Shown: in pieces, positions 29,798-44,300 of the stretch | Layout of the letters: every line of letters begins with the position of its first letter | Numbering within the stretch: position 1 is the first letter of the stretch | NCBI GenBank assembly: GCA_002104945.1 | Contig: MCFH01000007.1 | Span: 1,164,001 to 1,228,000 of the forward strand | Source: Piromyces finnis | Taxonomy: Eukaryota; Neocallimastigomycota; Neocallimastigomycetes; Neocallimastigales; Neocallimastigaceae | Reading direction: 5' to 3' | DNA length: 64,000 nt | Translations under genes and position numbers: made by a program | The notes under the pieces: generated by a model | Told to the model about the DNA's origin: nothing | Databases searched by the model: none | The model's input: the letters and a program-made list of their open reading frames with translations, nothing else

Positions 29798-32700
29798 TTA
29801 ATTTTTGGAAAAAATCCTCATAATATTATTTAAATTGAAATATTGATTATAAAAATTAACATATTCGTTTATACTTTTCAATTCATCATCATTATATATT
29901 TCTATTTTTTTTGAAGTACAATTACATATGTATGAATTATGTAAGATGCATTTTGTATTTGGAATATTTATAAAATATTTATATCTAGTATTCCCATTTT
30001 TGGAATGAATCATATATATAATATATGAAAAGTAACCAAAAAATATAATGAAGCAACTTACAAAATTTGAATAAAATTGAATTATTTGTGAAGTTCCCAA
30101 ATTATTTTTAAATAGTGTATATAATGTAATCTATAATTTTTAGTATACATAAATGAAAATGATAATAGATATAATTTTGTTATGTATAATTTGAAAAAAA
30201 AAAAAAAAAAAAGAATCAATATAACTAATATATTAATATTATAAATAGTATAATTTATAAAAACTTTACATTAAGAATTGGCTCAAAGAATATCCATATA
30301 ATACATAAAATACCTATTATTTTACAGTCAACAAAGATATATCTTCCATTACTAATCAACTGATATTTTAAAATATCATAAATTAAAAATATAAATTGAA
30401 CTATAGTCATTAAAAACATAATATAATTGGATGGACATATGTGATGAAAATAATTGTTTATCATGAGTTCACTAGATAAAGATTTATTCCGTGCAATAAT
30501 ATAATATACTATTGATGGTATTAAATATAGAATAAAAGAAATATATGTTGTTATAATATTATAGTAACATAATCTCAACATTTTCTCAAACTTGTTTTTT
30601 ATCTTATCTTTTTTAAAATTAAAATTAAAAGGTGTTAATGGATTTAATAATAATTCATTAACTTTTTCATTTGAATTACATTGATTTGGATAAAGATTAC
30701 TATATGAATCACAATAACCTTGATTAACATTATTATTTGAATTATGCTGATTTAAATTAAGATTACAATTTGAATTATGATTTAAATTATTGTATTGTAA
30801 TGTTGATAAATGGGATTGAGAACCATTTGCATTAGACATTATTTGAGAACCATATATATTTTCATATGAAACATTACTTTCTACTCTTGATGGTAAATTA
30901 TCGGTACTACTTCTATTATTATTTTTATTTCCAATTTTTTTATTTGAAATGATATCTTTATGACAACAATTTTCATTACTAGCAAAACCTTTAAAATTAT
31001 TTTTAATTACAGAACTTAATTTATTTTTATTTGAGAAAAACAAATTTTCACATATTTGAGTAGAAAGTATATTGTTTAAAAGAATATAATCTACTCTTCC
31101 AGAATTGAATTTAATAGTGAAAGTGGAAGCAATTATTAATTTTATTGTGAAAGGTGTATATATTAATAAGAACCCAATAGATAACAAAAGAAATTGTAAA
31201 AAACAATTACTTATACTATTTGATATTATATAAAAGTTACTGAAATTTTTTATAATACATCCCATAGATATGGAAATCATGGACACTAATCCGAAATCTT
31301 TTATTATTAAAACATTAGCATTAGATAATATATATAAAGTAGAAATTGCCATGATTATACTACTTGTAATTGTAATAACTTTAAATATATTTTCATAATG
31401 ACTATTTAGTATTATTAATAGAAAATAAGGAAATTAGAAAGAAATATATACTTTAAAACAATTTTAAAAATTATAATATTTTAAAAATTACTTTTCTGGT
31501 CCATAATCCAATGTGAGACAGTCATTTCCTGTATATCCTGCAAGGCATACACATACATTAATATTCGGATCATTGACATTCATATGAATATTTTCAGGTT
31601 TTATACATTTCTTATTACCAATTAAACAATTATCATTACAATTTGGAAGTTCACATGTATAAAAATTATTGCTATCAATAACTTTAATACTGTCTCTACT
31701 ACAATCATTAATTTTTAATTTAATATTTAAATAAGTTTCCTTCAAAATATTTAATGTATTATTTTTAGCTTTTATCTTTAAATAATAATATCCAGCATCT
31801 TTACATAACACTTGTAAAAAATTAATATTGTTTTTACCTATTTTTTATTTAAGAAAAATTAATATTTTATTCATATCTATTTAAAATTCTTTATTATTAT
31901 ATGTATGATAAGCAATTACCTCTATTAAAAATATTTTCAGAAGTAACAATTGAGTAATTAGGAACTTTTTCATTCCTATCATAATCATATAACTCTATGG
32001 TGATTCCAATATCAGAATAAAATTTTTCTAAATCTTCAACAATATTATTTAATTTATCTTTAAGAATTATTGAAAAAGATGTTGTTTCTCCAGAGTATAT
32101 TTCAATTCCATTTTTGATTTCATTATTAGTTAAACCACCTATATTATTTGAATTTTCAATTTCAAATTGAGTAGGATGTGTTGCAAAATCAGGTCCATGA
32201 GAATTAGCTTTATTATTTTTAAATTCATTTTCATTTGATTTCATTTTCAATAAATTATGAATGTAATATATTCTATCATTAGGTTGTTCAAAAAAAAATA
32301 CACCACCTGCAACTCCAACTGAATTATTAAAGAATTTATTTTTTCTTATATCTAAATTATATTGGAATTCTATTCTATTATTAATAAATGCAACACCTCC
32401 AAAATAACCAGCTTTATTATATTCAAAATTTGATTCTATTATTGATATTGATTTTTGATATTTATATTCATTACTAGTATCTTCATTTAAATAGAGAATA
32501 GTACCTTTACTGTGACATATATTTGAAGTAAATATTGAATTATTTATATAAATATTATTATTTTTTGTATCATTAAAAAAGCTAAGTCAAATTAAAAGAG
32601 AATTTATTATAATAAAAAATATATGAAAGTAATAAAATTTAGTATATATAATATAGTTTTGTTAATTAAATCAAAAAAATTTTATTTACAAGATTCCAGA

Positions 32701-34945
32701 TGAGTATGATTCATTGTTCATGAATTCAGAATAATCTATATTAATATTTATATTATTTGCCATTGATATAAATCCGTAATCATTTTTACTTCCATTTTCA
32801 TTATTTTTGAATATGAAAGATTTAAATTGAATATCAATCTTATAAATATTTAAGCATAATATATATAAATTTTATTAAAAGGTTATATAAATTAATGTAA
32901 TATTTTTGTTAGAATTATATTTTAGAAATTATTATAATAAAATTTTAATGATGACAAAAAACAAAAAGGTACATTATTTGATTTAGTTTTTAAAAATGGT
33001 CCATTTGAAATTGAATTATTAACATATCCATGATTCCATTCAACATTAATAATGTCACCTTCCATATAAATGACATTTCCATTTGATTTAATATTTGATA
33101 TGTTTACATTATCGAATAAAGTGAGTTTACCTTCTAAATTCATTTTTAAAGATATTAAATAACATTCATTTTTTTCTCCATAAATATTAATATTATTTAT
33201 ATTTACATTCTGTAATTCAAGATTTTTATAATATATTGGTATTACTGACTTATAGAAAGTTGAAATATTTTCAAGGGTAACATTTTTTAAATATAATGCA
33301 GATTGTTCATCAAATAAAGATGTTCCAATTAATCTTATAAAATAACAATAGGTAATAATAATAAAAAAGTATTTATTTAATAATAAAATATTTAAAACAA
33401 TGTATATAAAAGAGTTATAATAATAATTAATATAATAAATAATAATAAGTTTACTTTATTCCACGAATTATTGTATTAGAAATATAATTATTACTGTATT
33501 TTGTACCGGAAATAGTTGGAATATAATTTTTATTATCAATATTTTCAAAAATTGAATTGTCAATAAACATTTCAATGTTTTCCCCATAAAACAGTGGACT
33601 TATATCTAATATGAAGTCAAAAAGTGAAAAACGAATTTAGTAATAAAAAAAAATTAGTGTTAAAAGTATTGTTAATATTTTTTTTTTCTATTCTTCAAAA
33701 TATATATACTTTTAAAATGGGATTCAGAAATACATATTTTATTGGCACATTTTGTTCCACTTGCAATATCATATATTAGATTGCCGATTTTATTATGAAC
33801 ATTATTGATTGTTACATTTTGAAATCTATATATAAAGTAATAAAATTGTTTATTATAGATAATTAATATTAAGTGTAATCTTGAATAAAAAATTATTAAA
33901 CTACTTTATTAAATTTCCAGAAGCTTTCATAAAAGGAACTACAGAAGCATCAACTTTAAAATCATTAAATATTGTATTTTTTATAATTAATTCTCCATAA
34001 TATTTTATATATACAAAAGATGCCCTACTAGAACTTGACGATGAAGATATTTTTGTAAATTTACCTTTTATTTTTTTATTATATATTTAAATATTAGTAA
34101 TTGAAAACTACACATAATTGTTACATATTTAAATATTTACAATTGTTATATTCAATTTTCCCGAAAGAAATTTTTGAAATATCATCACAATTATTGAACT
34201 CTGAATTGGAAATTAAAAAACTTAATTGATGATTTAATGTTTGTTCATTTTTAGTAGAGAAATGTAAAACACCAGATCCTTTGATATCACTAAAATATAT
34301 TGATTGTTCAATTATAGTAGTAAAAAACTTAACCTTTTATTTTCATATATAAAATAGTTTCAAAAAATATTTATTTTGTAATAATTACATAAATTTGCAT
34401 GAATCAAGTGTAATGTTTATTTTATTATCATTACTTTTTATTAATGAGCTATTTTCTGCTTCAAAAATTAAAAATCTTCCATTTCCTTTTTCAAAAGTAC
34501 ATTTTTTGAAAGTAATAGAAAAATCCGAACTAGTAACACGAGAATAAAAAATAGAATTTAATTGTTGTGGATCTTGAAAATCATAAAATTTTATATTCTC
34601 AAATTTTATTTTCTGTCCTGTATACTCTTTGAAATTTATAGAAAAATAAAATCCATTTTTTCCTAATTTAATTTCAGTACCTTTTTCTTCCTTTCCATAT
34701 AAAGCAAAATCAATATTACCAGGAATATCAATTTGAAAACCTTGTTGATAGTTTAAAGAGGATTCTATTACATTTTCTGTTATATATACATTGATAGTTT
34801 TTGATATTAAAGAATATTTTTCTATTATACTTGTCAAATTGTATATTGTGTATATTTCATTAGGAATATATATATCAATTGATAAGCATTTATTCAATAT
34901 AATTAAAATTAGTGTAATTATTTTAGTATATTTACATAGCATCAT
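29798..34945 (-). CDS. Class C GPCR-like receptor with beta-helix ectodomain
   Basis: Eleven exons in transcript order: 34945-34389, 34289-34141, 34064-33905, 33825-33710, 33605-33455, 33333-32973, 32838-32690, 32581-31920, 31837-31492, 31401-30270, 30130-29798. They join in phase to 1,371 residues. A signal peptide covers about residues 1-22 (ITLILIILNKCLS). Residues about 30-700 show short strand repeats of the form I.NN.I..N/ITLDSCKF and FFNNSVGVAGGVFFFE, typical of right-handed parallel beta-helices. An EGF-like Cys-rich segment (about 825-877) ends in CVCLAGYTGNDC. Then come seven hydrophobic spans near 890, 920, 950, 1163, 1207, 1238 and 1275. The third contains CFLQFLLLSIGFLLIYTPF, matching the TM3 region of class C receptors. 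The loop between spans 3 and 4 is enlarged to about 180 residues. The ligand is unknown; a cell-surface sensing or carbohydrate-contact role is inference. Confidence 0.8.
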
Positions 34946-35345
34946 AATATATTATGGAGAGAATGATCAATGTTTTTTTTTTTTAAAATACTTGAGATAT
35001 AATTAAGAAACTATGCAATAAAATACATTTAAATTATTAGGATCATTAAACTTAAAAATTTTATTTAATAAAATATAAATTTTAAAAATATAAAAAAATT
35101 ATTAAATAAACTTTTTTTTTTTTTAGATTATGTAGAAATAAAAGAAGCTATTTATTATTATAAATCAATATTCTTCAAAATTACAAAAAAGAAAAAAATA
35201 CACATTTATAAGTAATAAGTAATTTTTAAAATCTATATAATTTTTATCATACAATAATGTAAAGAATAAAAAAACAAGTGGATAAAATCCTTTTGGGTAT
35301 GAAAGTTATATGGAACCAAAAGTCTTATATTAGGGAAGTGCCGAA

Positions 35346-35372
35346 TTAAATTTCTATAAAATAGAAATTTAA
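35346..35372. repeat. Hairpin with 11-bp perfect arms
   Basis: Left arm TTAAATTTCTA (35346-35356), loop TAAAA, right arm TAGAAATTTAA (35362-35372). It lies about 100 bp from a second, longer hairpin. Confidence 0.85.
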
Positions 35373-35475
35373 AGTAATTTAGCATACATCAACAGATACA
35401 AAATGTATATATTTAATCAAAAATATTCAAAAATGTATGATTCATAATACAACCTAAAGTATAGCTATAATTGTA

Positions 35476-35521
35476 ATATTTCTCCAATTATTTCCATTTT
35501 AGGAAATAATTGGAGAAATAT
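35476..35521. repeat. Hairpin with 20-bp perfect arms
   Basis: Left arm 35476-35495 (ATATTTCTCCAATTATTTCC), loop ATTTTA, right arm 35502-35521, its exact reverse complement. The arms hold six G:C pairs each, so this is not a simple A+T accident. No downstream T run or coding gene explains it as a terminator. Confidence 0.9.
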
Positions 35522-38347
35522 ATTAAAAATCAAAATCATTAATAAATTAAGTTATATAGAATAAGTATTATATGCTGTAAAAATAAAATAATACTTTGTT
35601 GTATAGAGTAACGCAATTAATCATTGAAAAGCATATTAATTTATTAGTATTTCCTTTATTATGAATTTTAAATATAATTATTTCTAATAATAATAAATAA
35701 GTATTCCAAATATATAAAAAATCACCATTTATTTATCTATTTAATAACCATTTAAATTACTTATTAATAAATATAAATTTATTTATTTTTTATTTTTTAT
35801 TCATTTACTTTCATAAATTGCAATTATTTTCCTTTTTTTTACCCGATTTAGGAATTAAAGAATTTTTAAGGAGATCTTTTAATGTACCATATTGCAATTG
35901 CAATATATTATATTAAATAATATTAAATAAAAAATGTATTTACTATATATGGAAAAAATATTTATTTTAAAAATTTTTAAATTTAATAAAAAAAATTACA
36001 CAGAAATTCTAAATATAAAAATTAAAAAAACTTTATTGAAACTAATAAGCATAAAAAAGAAAAGTAAATTAATGAAAGATTAAAAAACAGTAACAAGGAA
36101 AGAAAATGAAAAAAGTAACAACTTTTTAATTTTCTAATAATATAATATTTTAGAAAGAAATGAAATAAGCCACTATTTTGTATTGATTAAATAATTATTA
36201 TTGGTGTATATTGAAAATAAATATTTTTATTTTTATATAATATGTAATATTTTAAAAATATAAATTAATTTTAATTATTTTTAATCATTGAATAGTGATT
36301 AAACAATTCATTTAGTTTATTAATTAAAATATTTTCAATTTAAATAATAATTAACGAGTAAAGGTCCTTTTAATTTAGGTTTATAAGATTCTTTCTGTAT
36401 TTTAGATATTATTCTAATTAAATCCATAATAATATTTTTAATTATTTTAATAAATAAATGAAATATTGTTGAATATTGAAGTTAAATAAACATATTATAT
36501 TGAAGTAAAAAATTATATAATTATTAAGTTAAATAGAACGATGACTTTTTTTTTATAATAAAAGTGGTGGTTAAATTATTTAGTGATAACGAAATGTCTT
36601 TTGTGTTGTTATTTTTTTTCTCAGAAAATCATTGAAATTTTATTTATATTAATTAGTTATTAATAATATATAAAAATGAGTGGCAATTAATATAAATATT
36701 TATATATTATGATATATTTAATATATTTTACTAATTAATTTTAATATATCTAAAAGTATAAATAAAATATATATAATAAAATTTAATTAGATTTTGTGAC
36801 ACAATTAAAATTTCTTTTTTTAAACTTTTTCAGTTATTGGAAAATAATATGTATGAAAGAGGTCTATTAAGAGCTTTTTGAAATAATAAATTATTTTAAA
36901 AGATTTTTTAAAATTAAATAGTTGTGATAATTATTATAATTATAATTATTATATGTAAGCATTCATAATTATAATATTTTTTCTTTAACAATAATATAGC
37001 TATTATTTATATTAATATTATTATCATTACTCCTTTTCATTGTTATTAATCATTCATTTACATAAATATTTTTTTTTAAAAAATCAATATTATAAATATT
37101 CAATAATATATATTAATTTATAATTTATAATGGATTAAAATATTATTTATATTAATTAATATATTAATATTTTAATATTTTTTATATTTAAACAAAATTT
37201 ATCTTTTTTTTTTTTTTTTTTTTTTTAAAGTTTATATTAATAATAGTAAAAAGAAAAGTATTTTTTTTTTTAATTTTTATATAGATTTAATATTAAATCT
37301 TTATATATCAAGAAAAATATAGTTATTAGAATTAGAACATATAAGTTTTATAAACATTCTGATTTCTTCAACCTTTATATTACATTGAAAGGAAAAATTG
37401 GAGAAAGAAAGAATGAAATTTTAATAAAGAAAATACTTCAAAAAAAAAAAAAAATAATAATAAAAATTAGAGAAAAACATGTGCAAAGGATAGTAAGTAA
37501 GAAAAAGTATAAAATTATAATCAAACTAAACAAATATTTATTCTGAAATTCTAAAAATTTATTCTTTCAATATATTGAAAATCAAAGTTAAATTTAAATT
37601 TATTAAAAACATTGAATTGTTTTACAATAAAAACATTATAGAAAAGGTATTTAAATAAAAATATTAATATAAAAAATAATAAAAAAAAAAACATAAAATT
37701 TTCTGTGAAATATAAGAAAATAAAAGAAGAAAAACTATCATATCCACTCATTTAAATTTCTTTTTATAATTATTATAATATCATTATGAAAATGCACATT
37801 CCATATTAATAAAAGAAAATTATCGTAAATACTAATAACTATAAATATAGGGTAATATATTAATAATTTGAATTAAACAAAATAGTTTTCTCTTTAATAA
37901 TTTCCTTGCCTTTTTAAAGTTTTAATATCAATAAGTATACCCAAATTTATCTATATTATAAAGATAATAATTATAAAAAAGAAAACCAAAAATATTATAA
38001 ATTAATTTTCGGAAAGAAAAATCTAAGTACTTTACTTATTTTCATGAATAACATTGTTATACTTTAACTCTAAAGACTTAGTATTTCATAAAAGAAAAAT
38101 AATTGGTATAAGATTTATTTTTATTTAATTAAAAATAATAATTTAATGTATTAACTTTCATTGATATATTATTTATATATTTATATAATTTTTTTTTTTA
38201 TTTTTTTAGGTATATATTTCAATATAATAACTATATCCATATTTAAAGTAAAAAAAGGAAATACTTGATATAAAATTACCTTTTTAAAATAAAATATTTT
38301 AAAAATATAAAAATTATAATAATATAGAAAAATATATAATATTTGAC

Positions 38348-41300
38348 ATGGGTAATGAAACAAATATTAGCAACTATAAATGGCAAATTTGTTATAAAAA
38401 ACCATTATTTAATGGTGAAGAGATAGAAAATTTTGCAATATGGAATTCTGATTTAAACTATTTAAATGAAGTTAAAAATCCAGTAGATATTCTCATTATT
38501 CAATACCATGCTTTTTATAGATCAATATCTAATAATGGAAGCTATGACAGTTTATCAGTAGATTCTGGACCAATTGATTCTGTAACATTGGATATTGATA
38601 ATTATAATGGAAAACCACCAATGAGTGCATATACAAAAGATAGATTTATAGCTAAAAATATCAGTAATGAAGCTCTTCTCAGTAAATTAGATTCCAATAA
38701 ATACAGTCAAAGTAATTTAGAAAGAATGGATAATTCAAATCTTCCTCAATCAGATTATAATACTAATTTAACAGGTTTCAATAATATTAGTTTATGTGTA
38801 GATACAGAAGTACTTTATGGTTCGAAGCGTATTTTAGTTGATGTTGATATTTCTGAATTTATAAGGTCATATGCTGGAAAAATTACTACATTAACAATTG
38901 GTAAATATATCACTAAAAAAATTAAAAAGCTCATAGATATCAGTTCCATTAATTGGATATGGGGTTTCTATTTTTCTAACCTTCAGAATCTAATTGATAA
39001 ATATGGTATTGAAAATTGTCAACAATTTCTTTTTATTTTTAGAAAAGCCTTTCCATACTATGCAATATTTACTGACATAAAAAAGTTAGATGTTTTTGAA
39101 GAAATAAGAGATTTAATTCATGGAATCATATTATATAATGTTGTTTTCCATCAAGATGGTAAGCAAAAATCAAGATGGGAATGGGGAAATATGAAATTTC
39201 AAGATTATATAGCTGCTTTAAGAAATGAAATTAGTTTAAGAACAGATTTTATAGTTCTTGATGCTGAAGTATTACCTCCAGAAAAGAACCAAAGTTTTCA
39301 TCACTATCAAAGACGTCGTTATTATCGTAAATGGATTATGGGTAATAACTTTAAGGGTTGGATATCATTTGACCCTGAATTTAATTCATTAAAGTGTATT
39401 GGTCCACCAGAATTTCCACTTGTTAATGATTTGGATATTTATGAAATGTGTACCTCAACAGAAGTTAAATCTTGTCGTAATTTGATATTAAATATTTTGC
39501 CTCAATTAGATTGGAAAGATAAATTATTAAATCATTATATATGGAAAAAGGTGCTTCGTGAAACTGATTTCCCAAAAGACATTACTGATCGTATTCCATC
39601 TATTAATAATGTTACCCAAATAGAGCTTTCAGATGTTCTTATTTGTCAACCATCAAAACCAGAATTGCCATCAATTAACGATGTTATTGGAAAAACAAAT
39701 AATCAAAAAACATCAAAAAAGAGTAATAGTGATTTACTGTGGAGTGAAAGTGGAATCGAAGGTTCATCTAATCATTTGTGGAAGCAAATTAATCAAACAC
39801 ATAGAGTCTTTAGTACTACAGCTATTGGCAAAACTTATGGTAATGAACGTCGTAAACAAGTTGAAATTAAATTGATTGACATTATGATTAATCTTCTTGA
39901 AAAGAATTTATTAAAATCAATTAATGTATCAACTTCTGGTAATACTAATCAATCTATGTCCATTATTAATAATTCAATGGTATCCCTATCTGATGATGAA
40001 TATGAACTTCAACCAGAAATGGAAGAAATCATTGACTTTATTGATTCCATTATCAAAAATCCTTCTCCATTAGTTGTTCGTATCCTTAACGAGGTTTTCG
40101 GTGGTTATGATGTTGCTATAGAACATTTTAAAGAATTAAATGAAAATCTTTTAAATAATAATATTTCCATATATATTGGTACCAATTCATCATTCATATT
40201 AAAAGAGAATCCTGATGAATTGCCATATAAAAAGGTTTGGGCTATTATGGGTTTAGATGATAATGAAAAATTATATATTTTTGTTCCGGAAAATTGTCCA
40301 AATATTGTTGAATTAGTAATTAATTGCTATTTTAGAAGATTCTTTTATCATGACTCTGGAAAATGTTTACTTTTAGAAAGTTTAATAGTTGCTCAAGAAA
40401 ATCCGGAATATTTGCCTATCTCTCATCGTGTTTTCTATGAAATTGAAAACAGTTCCTATTCAGAATTATTCTATTTTATTCGTAATACTTATTTAATTCA
40501 AAACTCTATGGAAAACAAGATTCAAAATCAAATTGAAAGAGAGTTACTTTCTGCTTATGCTAGTTATATTTGTGATTATTCCCATCACTTATTAGTAGAA
40601 AAATTTGATTATTATGATAAAATAAAAGAACAAGTCAAAATTGGCTATGAACCTCTTCATGAGCCAGAAAAAGAAATGTACGATTTAGTTGCATATTGTT
40701 CATTAGATCCTTTGGGTGATCGTTTAATCAAAGAATTTAGTAAACGTATCGAAAATTCAATGATTAAAAATTGCTATCCAGCAAATTCCTCAGAAGCCTT
40801 AGCATTATCTTATCTTTTTATGCTTTTCTGGAAAGCATGTCGTCGTGTCGCATGGCTGAACATGGAATCTTCATTAATTACAATGAACCCAAGTTTCATA
40901 CCAGATTACGACCAAGTTGCTGTAGCTATGGAAATGATTACTACTCAATCCAATTTAAATATGATGTTTGATTTGAACAGTCATCAATTAGCTAGCTACA
41001 TGCATCCAATATTGAGAAATAATGTCAAAGAAAGTAGAGAAATAAAAGAAAATTTAGTTGTTGAAAGCATGGATAAGGGTACTGATACTAAGAAGGCTAG
41101 ACAATTAGCTAATGCCTTCCTTTTCGTTTATCCTGTTATTATAGATTTAATTCTTGTAAGGTGGATTGGTTCTGGTATTTTTATTAATGGCTACATGGAT
41201 AATACTACTAAAGACGTATTAAACTTTATCTTTATCTTTATTTTCCCTGTTTGTGGTGGTTTAATGAACTCAATTGCTAGAACATGTACATTTTATTATT

Positions 41301-44300
41301 TCTACAAGTCATTTTCCTTAATGACTGCTGCATTCTTAAGAAGATATTCTGCTAGTTTAATAATTTTATCTATTGTTAGTATTGGTATTGGTATTGCTTC
41401 CCTTTTCAGAACCGGTTATGATATTACATATATGTTTTTATTTATGATTTATGCATTTTTATTTGGCCATTATTTAATTCTTTTCTCAATTCTTGGTTCG
41501 ATTAAAGATATTAATATTTGGATTTTCAAAAATAAAGGTCCAAGTATCGCATTACTTGGTTCCGCTATTCTTTTAATTCCAAACTTATTTTGTTACTATA
41601 TATTTAATGATTCTACTCATTCCAAGCTTATACTATCAATATATGATATTGGTTTCATTATTTCTAATCTTTTTATGCTCTTTGGTTATCGTAGATTATC
41701 AAGAAATTATCTTAATTTCACCAACAAAATTAAGATTCCAACTAAGGAGGAAATTCAAGAATACTATGCTATCGATAATCCAAAACCAACAATATTTGTT
41801 GATGAAACTCAAAAGAATTACATGAAACGTATTGCATTATGGGAACGTTCCGCAAGAATCTACTACATGAATAAAATTAATAAAGCTAAAAAAGCTGTTA
41901 AAAAAAACAATAATAGCATTATTCATGAAAGACTCAAACAAAAACCATATGAAGAAGAATTAATGGGATGGTATATTCAACGATCTGGTTCAACTGCTCC
42001 ATTAAAGTACAGTAATGAATGGGATACTATGTTAAAATGCGCATTAGAAGAATTAAAGAAAAAGATTCAAGTAGAAAAGATTAATCGTGGTGATTTATTA
42101 TTTGATTTTGAGCGTGTTGTTATATACTTTGGTATCTTTTATTTTATCTATATTTTTATTGATAAATGGGCTCTTTTATTCCTCGAAGGAAAACCATATC
42201 TTTTCTTACCAAAGAGATTAGCTGCTAAAAAAGAAATTCCATTTGAAGATTATCTTAATGGTTCTCTTTATGCAACTCTTTTCATGTTAATATGTTCAGG
42301 TTTCCTTGAATTAACTCTTTCACGCGTTTTATCGTGTAAGAATAAAGAAAAAAATAGTCGATTAGGTTGGTTTACTTCAAAGGAAATGATCAGTCAATAT
42401 AAGAAAGATGATATTTATGTTTATAAAAATGAATTAGTTAAATTCCTATTAGTTATTATTGTTATGCTAGGTGGTATGACAGGTATTATCTTATTTCTTC
42501 ATGGTTACAAACGTAGTGTATTAGAAACCTATGGTATTGTTGCTTTTGGATTTGTTGGATTTTTAATCGGGCTATATCACAAACTTTTCTTCTATTCAAG
42601 AGAATGTGAAGTTCGTTTGAATAAGTTTTTGATTGTTATTGTCATTTTATGTATTGGATTTTCAGCATTCCTAAAGTATTATTGTAAAACACTTTTCTAT
42701 TCATTCTATGCCACTTGTGTTGGAGGTTGGCTTTTTTGCCTTTGTACTGTATTCATTTATTATGGTGGTTTCAATTCTGATGTTCATTATTCAGTTAATC
42801 TTTCTCCACATTTAGCCTCCTCTGGACAACGTTTCATAGGTCAGAAAAATGATTTATTAGCGAGAGAGAATTTAGAAATTTATTTAAGAAAAATTCCATC
42901 TAAAAATTTCATTACTCCATCAGAAATTCTTTTAAAAAGTGTTTATGCAATGATATTAGATGCTAAAGATCGTTTTAGAAATCTTTCCTCTAGAAATATA
43001 TTAAAAATTTGTTTCCCAGACTCTGAAGATTTACTTCAAAATATTTATGAAAGTTTCTATAATGGTTCAATTAAGGTTAAAATTGCTCCAGAAGAAACAT
43101 TTAATATCAGGGGTCAACGTTACTGTGCAATATCTTTTAAAAATAAGGTTAAGAATGTTTTAGATATATATACCTTTTTACCTCCTATTGCTAATGATTA
43201 CATAGGGGATCAAATTGATCCAAAACTTATTGAATGGGTAGCTTCATCTGTTATTCATGAATATGCTGAACAAAATGCTGGTTACTCACATGCAGAAGCT
43301 GCCATTTTAGAACTTTTAATTAAAGATGGAGAGAAATTAAGTGAATTACCAATTCGTTATCAATATCAAATATGTGTTTCAGATAAACGTGAATTAAAGA
43401 AATTAATTTATGGTTATGTAGAGTTAGAAAAGAGAAAAGCTTTGTTGGATATTGATATTGATTGTGAGTGGGAAAAATTACAACGTAATACCAAACTTTT
43501 CCTTATTCAACTAAATACAATATGGTACAAGTATATCAATAGAATCTCAAAAAAATATAATATTGAAAGTATTAGTATTAATGGTAAGATTCCAAGTGAT
43601 TTAACCAAGCTTCTTCACAAAAAGCATAATAATAACATGAAAATTAATCAAATTATTGCATTTTCAGTTCTTTCCATTTATGTTGCAAGAAGAGTTGGTG
43701 ATTTATGTTTAAATGAAAAACTACCAAAGGAAATTATGGTTCATAAACGTTCTCTCAAAAAGCAAGCTTCAAAAGAATTATTTAATCGTAGATACAGTAT
43801 TTCTCGTTCTATAAGTCGTAAATTACCAAAGAAAGATAAGAGAGAAAATAAATATAATGTCACCAGTATAACAAATACACGTAGTAAATTTGTCGAACAA
43901 TTAGAAGAATTAGAATTCATTATATATTTAGCTTTCACTGGTGATAATCGTTTTGGTCGTGAATTTAGTACTACTAATCATTTCTATATTACACGTTTAA
44001 TCCTCTCAACTATCTTTAAGATTTCCACTAAAATAAGATGGATTCTTACCAAGAAATTTTATTTAAATGAAAAGAATATCAAGAATTTATTAGAAAGAAT
44101 GAAGAAAGGTAGTTTCCGTGATCATTACTACAATAAAGAAAGACAAATTGTTAGAATTGATTCATATAATACCTCATTAAGTAATGTTGTTAGTTTAGTG
44201 GAAAGTAATCGTGAAGGTTATCTTATTGCTACACGTTACTTCCAAAATAAAGCAACTGCCGATTGGAAACCAACATCAAAAGATAAACCATTCAGTATTG

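Larger units (their letters stand above)
34946..38347. other. 3.4-kb divergent intergenic region
   Basis: The region lies between the start codons of the receptor and the giant glycosyltransferase, so it should hold both promoters. Two perfect hairpins (listed separately) sit in a slightly G+C-richer patch at about 35275-35530. A T run covers about 37205-37226 and an A run about 37440-37453. No gene was recognised. Confidence 0.55.
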
